NCBI GenBank assembly: GCA_026399875.1
Contig: JAPLQF010000029.1
Span: forward strand, 160,946 to 224,945
Source of the DNA: Burkholderiales bacterium
Lineage (GTDB): Bacteria; Pseudomonadota; Gammaproteobacteria; Burkholderiales; Burkholderiaceae_E
Direction of reading: 5' to 3'
DNA length: 64,000 bases
In this document: piece after piece, positions 36,449-46,097 of the stretch
Layout: every line of letters starts with the position of its first letter
Numbering within the stretch: position 1 is the first letter of the stretch
The notes under the pieces: generated by a model
What the model was told of the DNA's origin: nothing
The model's input: only the letters and a program-made list of their open reading frames with translations
Databases searched by the model: none
Made by a program: the position numbers and the translations under genes

Positions 36449-37480
36449 ATGCTGACGCTCGGTATCGAAACCTCCTGCGACGAAACCGGCGTTGCGCTCT
36501 ACGACAGCGAGCGCGGACTGCTGGCGCAAGCGCTGCATTCCCAGGTGGCGATGCACGAGCGATTCGGCGGCGTGGTCCCCGAACTCGCCTCGCGCGACCA
36601 CATCCGCCGGCTCCTGCCGCTCACCCGGCAGGTGCTCGATGAGGCCGGACTGGCCAAATCGGCCATCGACGCGATCGCCTTTACCGAGGGCCCAGGACTG
36701 GCCGGCGCCCTGCTGGTCGGGGCAGCGGTGGCCCAGGCGCTGGGCTATGCGCTGGGTAAACCGGTGCTTGGCGTGCATCACCTTGAAGGCCATCTGCTGT
36801 CACCGATGCTGTCGGCCGATCCGCCGGCCTTCCCCTTTGTCGCCCTGCTGGTCTCGGGCGGCCATACCCAGCTGATGCAGGTCGACGGCATCGGTCGATA
36901 CACGCTGCTGGGCGAATCGGTCGATGACGCCGCCGGCGAAGCTTTCGACAAGAGTGCAAAACTCCTGGGGCTGGGCTATCCCGGCGGCCCGGCACTGGCG
37001 GCACTGGCCGAACGCGGGCAGGCCGGCCGCTTCGACCTGCCTCGCCCCAAGCTTCACTCGGGCGATCTCGACTTCAGTTTTTCGGGGCTCAAGACCGCGG
37101 TTGCCACCCGCATCGCCCGGGGCCTTCCCGACGATCAGGCCCGAGCCGATCTGGCCTGCGAAGCGCAGGCCGCCATCGTGGACGTGCTGGTGGCCAAGTC
37201 GCTGGCTGCCCTTCGTCAGACCGGACTGAGCACGCTGGTGATCGCCGGCGGCGTGAGTGCCAATCGGCGACTGCGCGAGCGACTGGCCGATGCGGCGCTG
37301 CGCCATGGCCTGCGGGTGCATTGCCCCGAACCCGCGCTTTGCACCGACAACGGCGCGATGATTGCCTTTGCCGGCTCGCTTCGCCTGCAGGCGCTGATTC
37401 GAGCCGGTGCTGCACTGCCGCAGCCCGGGGCGATCGATGTCAGGCCGCGCTGGCCGCTGCGCTCGCTCACCGCCGCCTGA
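36449..37480 (+). CDS. tsaD: tRNA N6-adenosine threonylcarbamoyltransferase
   Basis: Catalytic subunit for t6A37 on tRNAs reading ANN codons, working with TsaB, TsaC and TsaE; 343 residues. [16 protein letters not shown] opens the ASKHA fold; metal ligands H111 and H115 in VHHLEGH match E. coli numbering; the phosphate loops [10 protein letters not shown] and the C-terminal CTDNGAMIA aspartate are present. Typical neighbour of rpsU in proteobacteria; here separated by the AAA/YhiN/ybiB genes. tsaE is 17 kb further on. Confidence 0.97.
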   Translation: MLTLGIETSCDETGVALYDSERGLLAQALHSQVAMHERFGGVVPELASRDHIRRLLPLTRQVLDEAGLAKSAIDAIAFTEGPGLAGALLVGAAVAQALGYALGKPVLGVHHLEGHLLSPMLSADPPAFPFVALLVSGGHTQLMQVDGIGRYTLLGESVDDAAGEAFDKSAKLLGLGYPGGPALAALAERGQAGRFDLPRPKLHSGDLDFSFSGLKTAVATRIARGLPDDQARADLACEAQAAIVDVLVAKSLAALRQTGLSTLVIAGGVSANRRLRERLADAALRHGLRVHCPEPALCTDNGAMIAFAGSLRLQALIRAGAALPQPGAIDVRPRWPLRSLTAA

Positions 37481-37596
37481 CACCGGCCGGGCCGCATGCG
37501 GGCAGCGCGATCCGGCTGCCAGGCTCAAGCCCATGAGCTCAAGCTCCTGACTGATTGGCCGATAACGAATCAAGTCGGATTTCCCAAGGAGATGCC

Positions 37597-38439
37597 ATGT
37601 TGACGATTGCGCCCAAAACGCTGGATGCCTGGATGCAGGCGATTCACGACGCCGATATCCCGGTGCTCGCCCAGACAGCGCTCGCCATCGAGGCCATGCA
37701 CGAACACGAAGACGACATCGCAGCGCGCGATATCGCCGAAGTGGTGCTCGACGATCCGCTGATGTCGCTCAAGTTGCTTGCCTACGTCGCCCAGCACCGA
37801 CCCGCGCGGGTGGTAACCGACACTGAAACCGTGACTGGTGCCATCCTGATGATGGGCATCACCGCTTTCTTTCGGACCTTCGGCCAACAGGAAACCGTTG
37901 AGTCCCGCTTGAGCGCCTTCCCGGGCGCGATCGAAGGACTCGACCGTGTCTTGCGCCGCTCGCATCGCGCGGCACGCTTTGCGATCGGGTTTGCGATCTG
38001 TCGGCAGGACACCGACGCCGAGGTCATCCAGGAAGCCGCTTTGCTGAATGACTTCGCCGAGGCCCTGCTGTGGTGTCACGCGCCCGGCCTGGCACTCGAA
38101 ATCGAGCGCCGGCAGGCTGCCGACCCCACACTGCGCTCAGCAAAGGTCCAGCGCGAAGTGCTCAACATCGAACTGACCGATCTCGAACAGGCCCTGATGA
38201 AGGACTGGCGTCTGCCCGAACTGCTCCGACAGCTGACCGACGACCACAACACTGCCGCACCGAGGGTTCGCAACGTCATGCTGGCCACGGCCCTGGCACG
38301 GCACAGTCAGAACAACTGGCGCAATGCCGCATTACCGGACGACTTCACCGCAGTCGGCGAATTGCTCAACCTGTCACCGCAGGCCGCACGCGGATTGGTT
38401 CGCGATCTCGACGCAACCGCGATGGCCGAACTCGACTGA
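37597..38439 (+). CDS. HDOD-domain protein
   Basis: 280 residues of an HDOD domain, a helical signalling module related to HD phosphohydrolases but lacking their metal ligands. P-V-L-x-x-T and the DDPLMSLKLLAYV, GAILMMGITAFF and LLNDFAEALLW segments follow the domain pattern. No partner domain such as GGDEF is fused. AAGGAG lies 6 nt before the ATG. Role unknown; such proteins usually sit in c-di-GMP or motility signalling. Confidence 0.85.
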   Translation: MLTIAPKTLDAWMQAIHDADIPVLAQTALAIEAMHEHEDDIAARDIAEVVLDDPLMSLKLLAYVAQHRPARVVTDTETVTGAILMMGITAFFRTFGQQETVESRLSAFPGAIEGLDRVLRRSHRAARFAIGFAICRQDTDAEVIQEAALLNDFAEALLWCHAPGLALEIERRQAADPTLRSAKVQREVLNIELTDLEQALMKDWRLPELLRQLTDDHNTAAPRVRNVMLATALARHSQNNWRNAALPDDFTAVGELLNLSPQAARGLVRDLDATAMAELD

Positions 38440-38477
38440 GGACGGCGTGCTGAGGATGGCCCCTGCCTTGCGCGGGC

Positions 38478-39374
38478 TCAGGCCGCAGACTCTGGTGCGC
38501 GGTGCCGGCGCAGCAGGGTCAGATTGGGGCTGATGGCGATCATGACCATACCGAGTAGCGCAATCGCATCCGGCAGATTGCCGAACGCCACCCAACCGAT
38601 CGGAATCGACAGCAGCATCTGCAGATAGGACCAGGGCGACAGGCGTGAGGCCGACGCCAATTGGTAGGCACGCGCCAGCAGCAGATGCCCGGCGGCACCG
38701 AGCACACCGATCAGGCCGAACACCGCCCAGTCGAATGCTCGCATTCCGGGGATCTCCCACCAGCCCGGCGTCCACCAGAGCGGTGCAGCCAGCGTCATGA
38801 TGGCGGCGCCCACCAGCCCGCTGTAGAGCACCTGCACCTCGGGCGAATCGGCATGGGCCTGTGCACGCGTCAGTGTCTGATAGGCAGCGTTGCCGGCGGC
38901 CGCCGCCAGCACCAGCAGCGAACCGGCCAGCGGCAGATCACTGCCCGGCCGGATGATCACCAGCACACCGGCAAAGCCGAGCGCCACCGCAGCCCAGGTC
39001 TGCCAGCCCGGACGCTCCCCGAGAAACAGGGTGGCAAAAACGGTGACCAGAATCGGGGTGGTGAAAAAGACCGCCGCGCCCTGGGCAAGCGGCATGGTCT
39101 TCAGGGCAGCGAAATAAAGCATGGTGATCGTCACCATCAGCAGGCCGCGCATGCCCTGGCGAAAGGGATGAGCCGTCTTGAGAATCGACAGTCCGCGGGC
39201 CGGCATGAAGACCGCAAGCACCACCAGCAGGTGACCGAAATAACGCGACCAGGTGGTTGCGGCCACCGGCACGCCCCGCATGCCGAGCCATTTCCCGCTG
39301 GTATCGAGCAGGATCAGACAAGCAAGTGCAGACAGCATCAGCGCAACGGCGCGACCTTGGGCGGAAGAAGGCAT
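38478..39374 (-). CDS. DMT-family (EamA) transporter
   Basis: 298-residue inner-membrane protein with ten predicted helices in two EamA halves (ALMLSALACLILLDTSGKWL; LAAAAGNAAYQTLTRAQAHAD). The substrate is unknown; similar proteins move amino acids, metabolites or toxins. Convergent with the HDOD gene and starting 79 bp from the divergent M20 deacylase gene, so the two may share control. Confidence 0.88.
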   Translation of the reverse strand: MPSSAQGRAVALMLSALACLILLDTSGKWLGMRGVPVAATTWSRYFGHLLVVLAVFMPARGLSILKTAHPFRQGMRGLLMVTITMLYFAALKTMPLAQGAAVFFTTPILVTVFATLFLGERPGWQTWAAVALGFAGVLVIIRPGSDLPLAGSLLVLAAAAGNAAYQTLTRAQAHADSPEVQVLYSGLVGAAIMTLAAPLWWTPGWWEIPGMRAFDWAVFGLIGVLGAAGHLLLARAYQLASASRLSPWSYLQMLLSIPIGWVAFGNLPDAIALLGMVMIAISPNLTLLRRHRAPESAA

Positions 39375-39453
39375 CTTTGCTAGTCTACCGGCTTGGCCTC
39401 AAGCCCCCCTCATGCCCTGTTCATGCCTGCCAAGGCACCCCAAGGAGCACACC

Positions 39454-40740
39454 ATGCAGACTCTGGCACAGGATGTCGAAGACGATATCGCGCAGGCCAC
39501 CGCCGCCTTGCGAACCGATACCGTGTCGATGCTGTCCGAACTCGTTGCCCTGCCCTCGCTGCTTGGCGCAGAAGCCGGCGCACAGGACTGGATGGCCGAT
39601 CGCCTGGGCAGCATGGGGCTTGCAGTCGAACGTTTCGACATCGACGAAGCCAAGCTCAAGAGCCACAAGGGATGGTCGCCGTCGATCATTTCCTACGACG
39701 GCCGCCCGAATGTGGTCGGCGTTCACCGTCCGAGCCAGGTCAAGGGCCGATCGCTGATTCTCAACGGCCATATCGATGTGGTGCCGGTCGGCAACGACTC
39801 GATGTGGACCACGCCGCCCTTTTCGCCGCGCGTCGAAGGCGACCGGCTCTATGGACGCGGCGCGGCCGACATGAAGGCCGGCATCATCGCCTGGCTCAAT
39901 GCCTTTCGGGCCCTGCAGTCGATCGGCCTGGAGCCGGCTGCGCCGGTCTATCTGCAGTCAGTGATCGAGGAAGAGTGCACCGGCAACGGCGCGCTTGCCT
40001 GCCTGGTGCAGGGCTATCACGCCGATGCAGCGATCATCACCGAGCCGGGCGACGGCCTGCTGCGCGCCCAGCTCGGCGTGATGTGGCTGACCCTCGAAGT
40101 CACCGGCGTGCCGGTACACGCGATGGTGGCCCATACCGGCACCAATGCGATAGATGCCGCGCGCAACCTGTTCGCCGAACTCAAGCTGCTCGAACGCGAA
40201 TGGAACGAGCCGGCGAAACGCCACGCCCTGTGGTGCCATCACGATCATCCGATCAACTTCAACCTCGGCCGCCTGATGGGAGGCGAGTGGCATTCGTCGG
40301 TCGCCACCACGGCGCGAGCGGACATCCGACTGTCGTTTTATCCGGGCATGAGCCGAGAGCAGGTGAAGGCCGCGGTCGAGGCGCGACTGGCCGAAGCGCA
40401 TGCCGCCTCGCCCTCTCGCGCTTCGGTGAACTACCGGGTGATCTATCAGGGCTTTCAGTCGGAAGGCTGCGTGATGGACGCCGGCGAACCGGTGCTCACC
40501 GAACTGGCCCGCTGTCACCGTGATGTGACCGGCCGCGACATCGAGCTGACCGTCAGCACCGGCACGACCGATGCGCGAACCTTCAATCTTTACGGTCCGA
40601 TTCCGGCGACCTGCTATGGGCCGATCGGGGAGTCGATTCACGGCATCGACGAGTGGGTCTCGATCGACAGCACCATGGCCTGCACCGAAGTGCTGGCGCG
40701 CTTTATCGCCCGCTGGTGCGGCGTGAACCGGCGCGGCTGA
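39454..40740 (+). CDS. M20-family metallopeptidase/deacylase (ArgE/DapE type)
   Basis: 428-residue di-zinc hydrolase. First metal site NGHIDVVPVG near 104-113, bridging aspartate in YGRGAADMKAG near 137, catalytic EEECTGNGA near 173, and the dimerisation lid after it. It resembles ArgE/DapE-like deacylases, including acetylornithine- or N-acylamino-acid-type, but the substrate cannot be fixed. AAGGAG precedes ATG 39454; the frame extends further upstream without family character. Followed after 69 bp by a same-strand transporter. Confidence 0.9.
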   Translation: MQTLAQDVEDDIAQATAALRTDTVSMLSELVALPSLLGAEAGAQDWMADRLGSMGLAVERFDIDEAKLKSHKGWSPSIISYDGRPNVVGVHRPSQVKGRSLILNGHIDVVPVGNDSMWTTPPFSPRVEGDRLYGRGAADMKAGIIAWLNAFRALQSIGLEPAAPVYLQSVIEEECTGNGALACLVQGYHADAAIITEPGDGLLRAQLGVMWLTLEVTGVPVHAMVAHTGTNAIDAARNLFAELKLLEREWNEPAKRHALWCHHDHPINFNLGRLMGGEWHSSVATTARADIRLSFYPGMSREQVKAAVEARLAEAHAASPSRASVNYRVIYQGFQSEGCVMDAGEPVLTELARCHRDVTGRDIELTVSTGTTDARTFNLYGPIPATCYGPIGESIHGIDEWVSIDSTMACTEVLARFIARWCGVNRRG

Positions 40741-40809
40741 CACGCCCTGCACCCACGGCTGGCGATCACCTCGGCGGATCGCCACCGGGGGCGCACGATA
40801 CAATGCCAG

Positions 40810-41778
40810 ATGGCCCGAACGCCTCCTCCGGCAGATTCTCCGCGGCCCGCAAGCTTCATCCATCGACTCAGGGTCAGAACCCGCGCGATTCGGCGGCAGG
40901 CTTCGGGCTTTTCGCCCAGCACCCGCGGCATCCTGTGGGCGCTCGGCGCGGGCCTGTCATTTTCGGTCGCCAATGCGGCGCTGCGGGTCCTGACCCTCGA
41001 GATCCATCCGATGCAGGGACAATTCCTGCGCTACGCCTTCGGCATGCTGCCGCTGTTGCCACTGCTTTGGCAAGTTGGTCTGCGCGATTTGCAGCCCGAA
41101 TCGATGAAAGACCAGTTGTGGCGGGCGATGCTGCACACCGTCGGCCTGTCGCTGTGGTTTCTGGCCCTGCCGCACCTGCCCCTCGCCGACATGACCGCAA
41201 TCAGCTTCACCAATCCGCTCTTCGTGCTGGTCGGTGCCGCCTGGGTGCTCAAGGAGCCGATGAGCACCGCCCGATGGGTGTCGGTGGCAGTCGGCTTCAT
41301 GGGAGTGCTGGTGGTGGTTGGCCAGGGACTGTCGGGCAGCGGCGGCTGGTACAGCCTGCTGATGCTGGCCTCGGCACCGGTCTTTGCCGCCTCTTTCCTG
41401 CTGACCAAAGTCCTCACCCGGCGCGACTCGGTCTCGGTGATCGTCTTCTGGCAGACGCTGCTGGTCACGCTGCTGTCCCTACCCCTGGCGCTCGCCGTCT
41501 GGACCGGGCTGTCGGCCTGGCAATGGCTGATGGCTCTGATTGGCGGGATACTCGGAACTGCCGGACACTACTGTCTCACCCGATCGTTTGCATCGGCCGA
41601 CATCTCAGCCACCCAGTCGGTCAAGTTCGTCGACCTGCTCTGGGCGGCGGGCATCGGCTGGATCGTCTTCAGCGACCCGATCCGACCGAGCACGCTGCTG
41701 GGCGGCGCGATCATCGTCGCCTCGATTGTCGGGCTGGCACGCTATGAGCGTTTGCGGCCCGCAAAACCCGCAGCCTGA
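40810..41778 (+). CDS. DMT-family (EamA) transporter
   Basis: 322-residue inner-membrane protein. A polar, Arg/Pro-rich head of about 40 residues precedes ten helices; the twin EamA repeats are seen at LWALGAGLSFSVANAALRVL and ASAPVFAASFLLTKVLTRRDS. Second gene of a likely run deacylase-transporter-radical SAM, with only 2 bp to the next ATG. Third DMT protein in this window; no sign that the three are recent duplicates. Confidence 0.87.
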   Translation: MARTPPPADSPRPASFIHRLRVRTRAIRRQASGFSPSTRGILWALGAGLSFSVANAALRVLTLEIHPMQGQFLRYAFGMLPLLPLLWQVGLRDLQPESMKDQLWRAMLHTVGLSLWFLALPHLPLADMTAISFTNPLFVLVGAAWVLKEPMSTARWVSVAVGFMGVLVVVGQGLSGSGGWYSLLMLASAPVFAASFLLTKVLTRRDSVSVIVFWQTLLVTLLSLPLALAVWTGLSAWQWLMALIGGILGTAGHYCLTRSFASADISATQSVKFVDLLWAAGIGWIVFSDPIRPSTLLGGAIIVASIVGLARYERLRPAKPAA

Positions 41779-41780
41779 CA

Positions 41781-42791
41781 ATGCGCATCGACGAGGTGCG
41801 CGAGCAGCTGCGCGGCTACGGCGCCCGCGAGCCCCATGTTGTGCATCTGCTTCGGCAATGGCTCGAATCCAGGCCCTTGGGCAGCGGCGGGCGCAAGCCG
41901 GCCGACTTCCTGCCGCTGCGGCTTCGTGAGGCCCTGCCCGCCCTGCAGCGCTCGCTCGACGACATCGCGCGGGTCAGCTCGAGCCATCCTGCGCGCGACG
42001 GTTCGACCCGACTGCTGATGGCGCTGGCCGACGGCCAGTCGGTCGAGACCGTGCTGCTGCCGCGTGAAGGCGTATGCGTCTCGACGCAGGTGGGCTGCGC
42101 GGTGGGTTGCGTGTTCTGCATGACCGGCCGCGAGGGCCTGATGCGACAGGTCGGCAGCGCCGAAATCGTGGCGCAGGTGATCGCTGCCCGCGCTCGTCAG
42201 CCGGTGCGCAAGGTGGTCTTCATGGGCATGGGCGAGCCGGCCCACAACCTCGACAATGTGCTCGAGGCGATCGACCTGCTTGGCACGCTCGGCGGCATCG
42301 GCCACAAGAGTCTGGTGTTCTCGACCGTGGGCGATGCCAGGGTCTTCGAGCGGCTGCCCGCTCTGCGGGTCAGGCCCGCACTCGCCCTGTCGCTGCACAC
42401 CACCCGCGCCGACCTGCGCGAAACTCTCCTGCCGCGTGCACCACGGATTGCGCCCGATGAACTGGTGGCGCAGGCCCAGGCCTATGCGCGGACCACCGGC
42501 TATCCGGTGCAATACCAGTGGACCCTGATCGACGGCATCAACGACGGCGACGACGAGGTCGAGGGCATCGCCCGTCTGCTGGCAGGCCAGTACGCGGTCA
42601 TGAACCTGATTCCCTACAACGCAGTCGAAGGTCTGGGCTATGCGCGCCCCTCGAACCAGCGGGCCGTCACCATGGTAAGGATGCTGCGCGAGCGTGGCGT
42701 GCTGGCGACCCTGCGTCAGTCGGCCGGCCAGGATGTCGATGCCGGCTGCGGACAACTCAGGGCAAGAACAATCCCGATCGTGGCCGCTTAG
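41781..42791 (+). CDS. RlmN/Cfr-family radical SAM RNA methyltransferase-like protein
   Basis: 336 residues. The radical SAM cysteines C106, C110 and C113 (CAVGCVFC) and the conserved methyl-carrying cysteine in SAGQDVDAGCGQL near 325 are both present, so the unusual dual-Cys methylation chemistry is possible. Canonical RlmN modifies A2503 of 23S rRNA and A37 of some tRNAs. This copy is shorter (E. coli RlmN 384 aa), lacks the usual hisS-side neighbourhood and has a reduced N-terminal accessory domain, so I treat it as an RlmN-like paralogue. It starts 2 bp after the transporter stop. Confidence 0.85.
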   Translation: MRIDEVREQLRGYGAREPHVVHLLRQWLESRPLGSGGRKPADFLPLRLREALPALQRSLDDIARVSSSHPARDGSTRLLMALADGQSVETVLLPREGVCVSTQVGCAVGCVFCMTGREGLMRQVGSAEIVAQVIAARARQPVRKVVFMGMGEPAHNLDNVLEAIDLLGTLGGIGHKSLVFSTVGDARVFERLPALRVRPALALSLHTTRADLRETLLPRAPRIAPDELVAQAQAYARTTGYPVQYQWTLIDGINDGDDEVEGIARLLAGQYAVMNLIPYNAVEGLGYARPSNQRAVTMVRMLRERGVLATLRQSAGQDVDAGCGQLRARTIPIVAA

Positions 42792-42817
42792 CCGCTTGGC
42801 CGCTCGATAGGCCGACT

Positions 42818-43450
42818 TCAACCGGCTTTCTTCTTCCCGATTCGGCTTTCGGTGCCGGCCGCAAGCTTGGCGATATTCTGACGATGACGCCAGATCAGCA
42901 GCCCGCTCATGATCGCGATCGGCACGATCACCGCATCGGCACCGAAGAGCCACCATGCAAAAAGCGGCGCACACACCGCCGCCAGCAGCGCGGCAAGCGA
43001 TGAATAGCGTGTGATCGCTGCAACCAGCAGCCAGGTGCCAAGCGTGCACAGACCGAGCGCCGGCGACAGCGCGAGCAACACGCCGGCGGCGGTCGCAACC
43101 CCCTTGCCACCCTGGAAACGATGAAAGACCGGATAAAGATGGCCGATAAACGCGGCCAACCCGGCACAGGTGATCACAAGCCCGGTGAAGCCGAAGCGCG
43201 CCGCGAAGGCCTGCGCAAGCAGCACCGCGACCGCGCCCTTGGCGGCATCGCCCACCAGCGTCAGGATGGCCGCAAGCTTGTTGCCCGAGCGCAGCACATT
43301 GGTCGCACCCGGGTTGCCCGAGCCATAGCTGCGCGGATCCGACAGACCCATCGCACGGCTGACCAGCACCGCAAACGAAATCGAGCCGATCAGATAGGCC
43401 AGCAAGAGGGCGACAAGCGAGGGCATCGAGAAAGACATCAGGGAATCCAT
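42818..43450 (-). CDS. plsY: Acyl-phosphate--glycerol-3-phosphate acyltransferase
   Basis: Inner-membrane enzyme that puts the first acyl chain on glycerol-3-phosphate. 210 residues, five or six helices. Motif 1 [11 protein letters not shown] (about 47-57), motif 2 [15 protein letters not shown] region, and motif 3 E/K-like loop are in place. ATG 43450 is kept; in-frame ATGs at 43438 and 43426 also give a complete first helix. Followed by a lysine-rich end. Convergent with the radical SAM gene. Confidence 0.93.
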   Translation of the reverse strand: MDSLMSFSMPSLVALLLAYLIGSISFAVLVSRAMGLSDPRSYGSGNPGATNVLRSGNKLAAILTLVGDAAKGAVAVLLAQAFAARFGFTGLVITCAGLAAFIGHLYPVFHRFQGGKGVATAAGVLLALSPALGLCTLGTWLLVAAITRYSSLAALLAAVCAPLFAWWLFGADAVIVPIAIMSGLLIWRHRQNIAKLAAGTESRIGKKKAG

Positions 43451-43498
43451 GGATGAAAGGGCAGATCAGCGAAAGGACATGGGCACAGCAGGCCGCGA

Positions 43499-43987
43499 TT
43501 ACTCAAGCAGCGCGCAGTTGACCGCGGTGGCCTGCAGCAGATCGATCAGCACCTGCGGCGCGATGCCCACCAGATAGCCGCGGCGACCGCCATTGATGTA
43601 AAGACGAGGCAACTCGAGCACAGTCTGTTCGACAAAGACCGGCATCGGCTTGCGCACCCCAAAAGGCGAGGTGCCGCCCACCTGAAAACCGGTATGGCGC
43701 TGGGCGACTGCCGGCTCGCAGGGGGTGATGGTCTTGCGGGCGACCTGGCGCGCGAGATTCTTGGTCGAGACCTTGCAGTCGCCGTGCATCAGAACGATCA
43801 GCGGCTTGCCGGCCTCGTCCTGCATCACCAGGGTCTTGACCACTGCATGCTCATCAAGCCCGAGCTGACGGGCCGACTCGGCCGTGCCGCCATGCTCGAC
43901 ATAGTCATAGGCATGCTCGGTGAAGTCGACGCCGCGGGCACGCAGCATCGCGGTGGCCGGCGTCTCGGAGACGTGTCGGGTTGCCAT
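43499..43987 (-). CDS. ybaK: Aminoacyl-tRNA deacylase YbaK
   Basis: Trans-editing enzyme that hydrolyses Cys-tRNA(Pro) (INS superfamily); 162 residues. The catalytic-site stretch K-x-L-V in VVKTLVMQ near 49-56 and the VGGTSPFG loop near 103-110 are seen. It lies 49 bp upstream of plsY and 37 bp downstream of the large acyltransferase/MFS gene, all on the minus strand, so a common transcript is possible. Confidence 0.92.
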   Translation of the reverse strand: MATRHVSETPATAMLRARGVDFTEHAYDYVEHGGTAESARQLGLDEHAVVKTLVMQDEAGKPLIVLMHGDCKVSTKNLARQVARKTITPCEPAVAQRHTGFQVGGTSPFGVRKPMPVFVEQTVLELPRLYINGGRRGYLVGIAPQVLIDLLQATAVNCALLE

Positions 43988-44023
43988 GGGATCGATCGCG
44001 AGTCGCTGCGCTGCGCCTGCGCT

Positions 44024-45949
44024 TCAGTGCCGGACCGGCTCGGCGAGCAGTCGGGCCACCTCGTCATGCAGCCCCTGCGGCGTGACCGTGTCGGGCGCCA
44101 CCGGCGGCCCGGCCACCAGCGCCACCCGATTGAAGAATCCGCGCCGAAAAGGCTTGACCATGGCCTTGCCGTTTTCGATACGAGAAAAATAGGACCCATA
44201 GAGGTTATGCAGCGCGATCGGTACGACCGGGACCGGGTCAGCCTCGAGGATCTTCATGACGCCGCCGCGAAATTCCTTCAGCTCGCCATCGCGGGTGATG
44301 CCGCCCTCGGGAAAGATGCCGAGCAGATCGCCCTCGGCAAGCACTGTGCGCGCGGTCTCGAAGGCCGACTCATAGGTTCGGGCATCTTCACGCTGGGGCG
44401 CAATCGGAATGGCCTTGGCAAGACGGAAAACTGCACCGAAGCCCGGGATGGCGAAGATCTGGTAATCCATGATGAAGCGGATCGGACGGGGGCTGGCCGC
44501 CATGATCAGGACCGCATCCATGAAGCTCACATGATTGCTGACCACCACCGCCGCGCCCGAGACCGGGATGTTGTGATCGCCCTGTACCTTGAAGCGATAG
44601 ATCAGCCGCGACACGACAAAGGCGATAAATCGCAGCAGATACTCCGGCACCAGCATGAAAATATAGAAAGCGACGATCGCGTTGGCAATGGCCAGCAGCA
44701 TGAAAATCTGGGGAATGGTGAAGCCCGCACCCAGCAGCAACCCGGCAATCACCGAACTCGCAATCATGAAGATCGCGTTCAGGATGTTGTTGGCCGCGAT
44801 GATGCGGGCCCGATGCGAGGGCTGCGAGCGCATCTGGATGAGGGCATACATCGGCACGCTGTAGAGGCCGGCCGAAAGCGCCAGCATGCCGAGATCGAAG
44901 AGCACCCGCCAGTGGCGCGGCGCGGCCGCGAACGCACCAATCGACTGCATCTCCACAACCGGCAGACTGCGCACCGAAAAGTAGAGGTCGAGCGAAAAAA
45001 GCGTCATGCCGATTGCGCCCAGCGGCACCAGACCGATCTCGACATGCCGGCGCGACAGGGTCTCGCACAGCAGTGATCCGATTGCGATCCCGACCGAGAA
45101 CACCACCAGCAGAAGCGATGCGACCTGCTCGTCGCCATGGAGCACATCCTTGGAGAAGGCCGGAAAGGTCGACAGAAAGACCGCGCCGAAGAACCACATC
45201 CATGAGATGCCGAGCAGCGAGCGAAACACCACCAGGTTCTCGTGCGCAAGCTTCAGATTGCGCCAGGTTTCGGTAAACGGATTCCAGTTGATCACCAGAC
45301 CCGGATCGGTCGGGGGCGACACTGGAACGAACTGTGCGCAAAGACGGCCTGCGACCGCGACCGCGAGGCAAGCGATCGCGACATAGCGCACGCCGTCGCC
45401 AGGAATCGCGATCAGCAGCCCGCCGGCGATATTGCCGAGCAGGATCGCCACGAAGGTGCCCATCTCGACCATGCCATTGCCGCCGGTGAGCTCCTGCTCC
45501 GACAGATGCTGGGGCAGATAGGCGTACTTGACCGGCCCGAAGAGCGTCGAATGCAGACCCATGAGGAAAACGCAGATCAGCAGCGCGGGAACATTCGCGG
45601 TGAAAAAGCCCCAGGCCGCAATCAGCATGATCACGATCTCGAGGTCCTTGACCAGCCGGAACAGGCGGCGCTTTTCGAGCTTGTCGGCGAGTTGCCCGCT
45701 GGTGGCCGAAAAAAGCAGATAGGGAAGAATGAAGAGCGCTCCGATGACCAGCCCTGCCTGCGCGGGCGGCAGCCAGCTGACCTGCAGCTGATAGGTGACC
45801 AGCACGGTGAAAGCGAACTTGAAGAGATTGTCGTTGCCGGCGCCGAAAAACTGCGTCCAGAAGAACGGCGCAAAACGCCGCTGCCGCATCAGCGCGAACT
45901 GGTTGGGATGTTCGGCGTGGGCGTGAGCGGATTGAGCGTGATCAGTCAT
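44024..45949 (-). CDS. MFS transporter fused to PlsC-type acyltransferase (LplT-PlsC-like)
   Basis: 641 residues in two parts. Residues 1-430 are a 12-helix major facilitator like the lysophospholipid flippase LplT. Residues 450-641 are a 1-acylglycerol-3-phosphate acyltransferase domain with N472-H473-VSFM-D478 (the H-x4-D catalytic pair) and FPEGGITRDGEL (motif III). In E. coli, LplT flips lysophospholipid in and Aas reacylates it; this protein would combine flipping and acylation but lacks the acyl-ACP/AMP-ligase part of Aas. Inference: lysophospholipid recycling at the inner membrane. Gene order with plsY supports phospholipid metabolism. Confidence 0.88.
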   Translation of the reverse strand: MTDHAQSAHAHAEHPNQFALMRQRRFAPFFWTQFFGAGNDNLFKFAFTVLVTYQLQVSWLPPAQAGLVIGALFILPYLLFSATSGQLADKLEKRRLFRLVKDLEIVIMLIAAWGFFTANVPALLICVFLMGLHSTLFGPVKYAYLPQHLSEQELTGGNGMVEMGTFVAILLGNIAGGLLIAIPGDGVRYVAIACLAVAVAGRLCAQFVPVSPPTDPGLVINWNPFTETWRNLKLAHENLVVFRSLLGISWMWFFGAVFLSTFPAFSKDVLHGDEQVASLLLVVFSVGIAIGSLLCETLSRRHVEIGLVPLGAIGMTLFSLDLYFSVRSLPVVEMQSIGAFAAAPRHWRVLFDLGMLALSAGLYSVPMYALIQMRSQPSHRARIIAANNILNAIFMIASSVIAGLLLGAGFTIPQIFMLLAIANAIVAFYIFMLVPEYLLRFIAFVVSRLIYRFKVQGDHNIPVSGAAVVVSNHVSFMDAVLIMAASPRPIRFIMDYQIFAIPGFGAVFRLAKAIPIAPQREDARTYESAFETARTVLAEGDLLGIFPEGGITRDGELKEFRGGVMKILEADPVPVVPIALHNLYGSYFSRIENGKAMVKPFRRGFFNRVALVAGPPVAPDTVTPQGLHDEVARLLAEPVRH

Positions 45950-46097
45950 GACGGGCTATCGGGCGGGCTACGGAGCAGATAAGGGGCGGATGAAAACGCA
46001 GCGCAAGTGTATCGGCTCTGCTCGCCGTGGTAGCCTTCCGTGGATCAGGGCTCGCTGCTCGCGCGTTCCTGCCATCACATCAGAGGAGGCGTTCATC

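Noticed and set aside
43694..45076. A 460-codon plus-strand frame opposite ybaK and the MFS/acyltransferase gene
   Set aside because: Low-complexity His/Arg/Asp translation typical of antisense in high-GC DNA.
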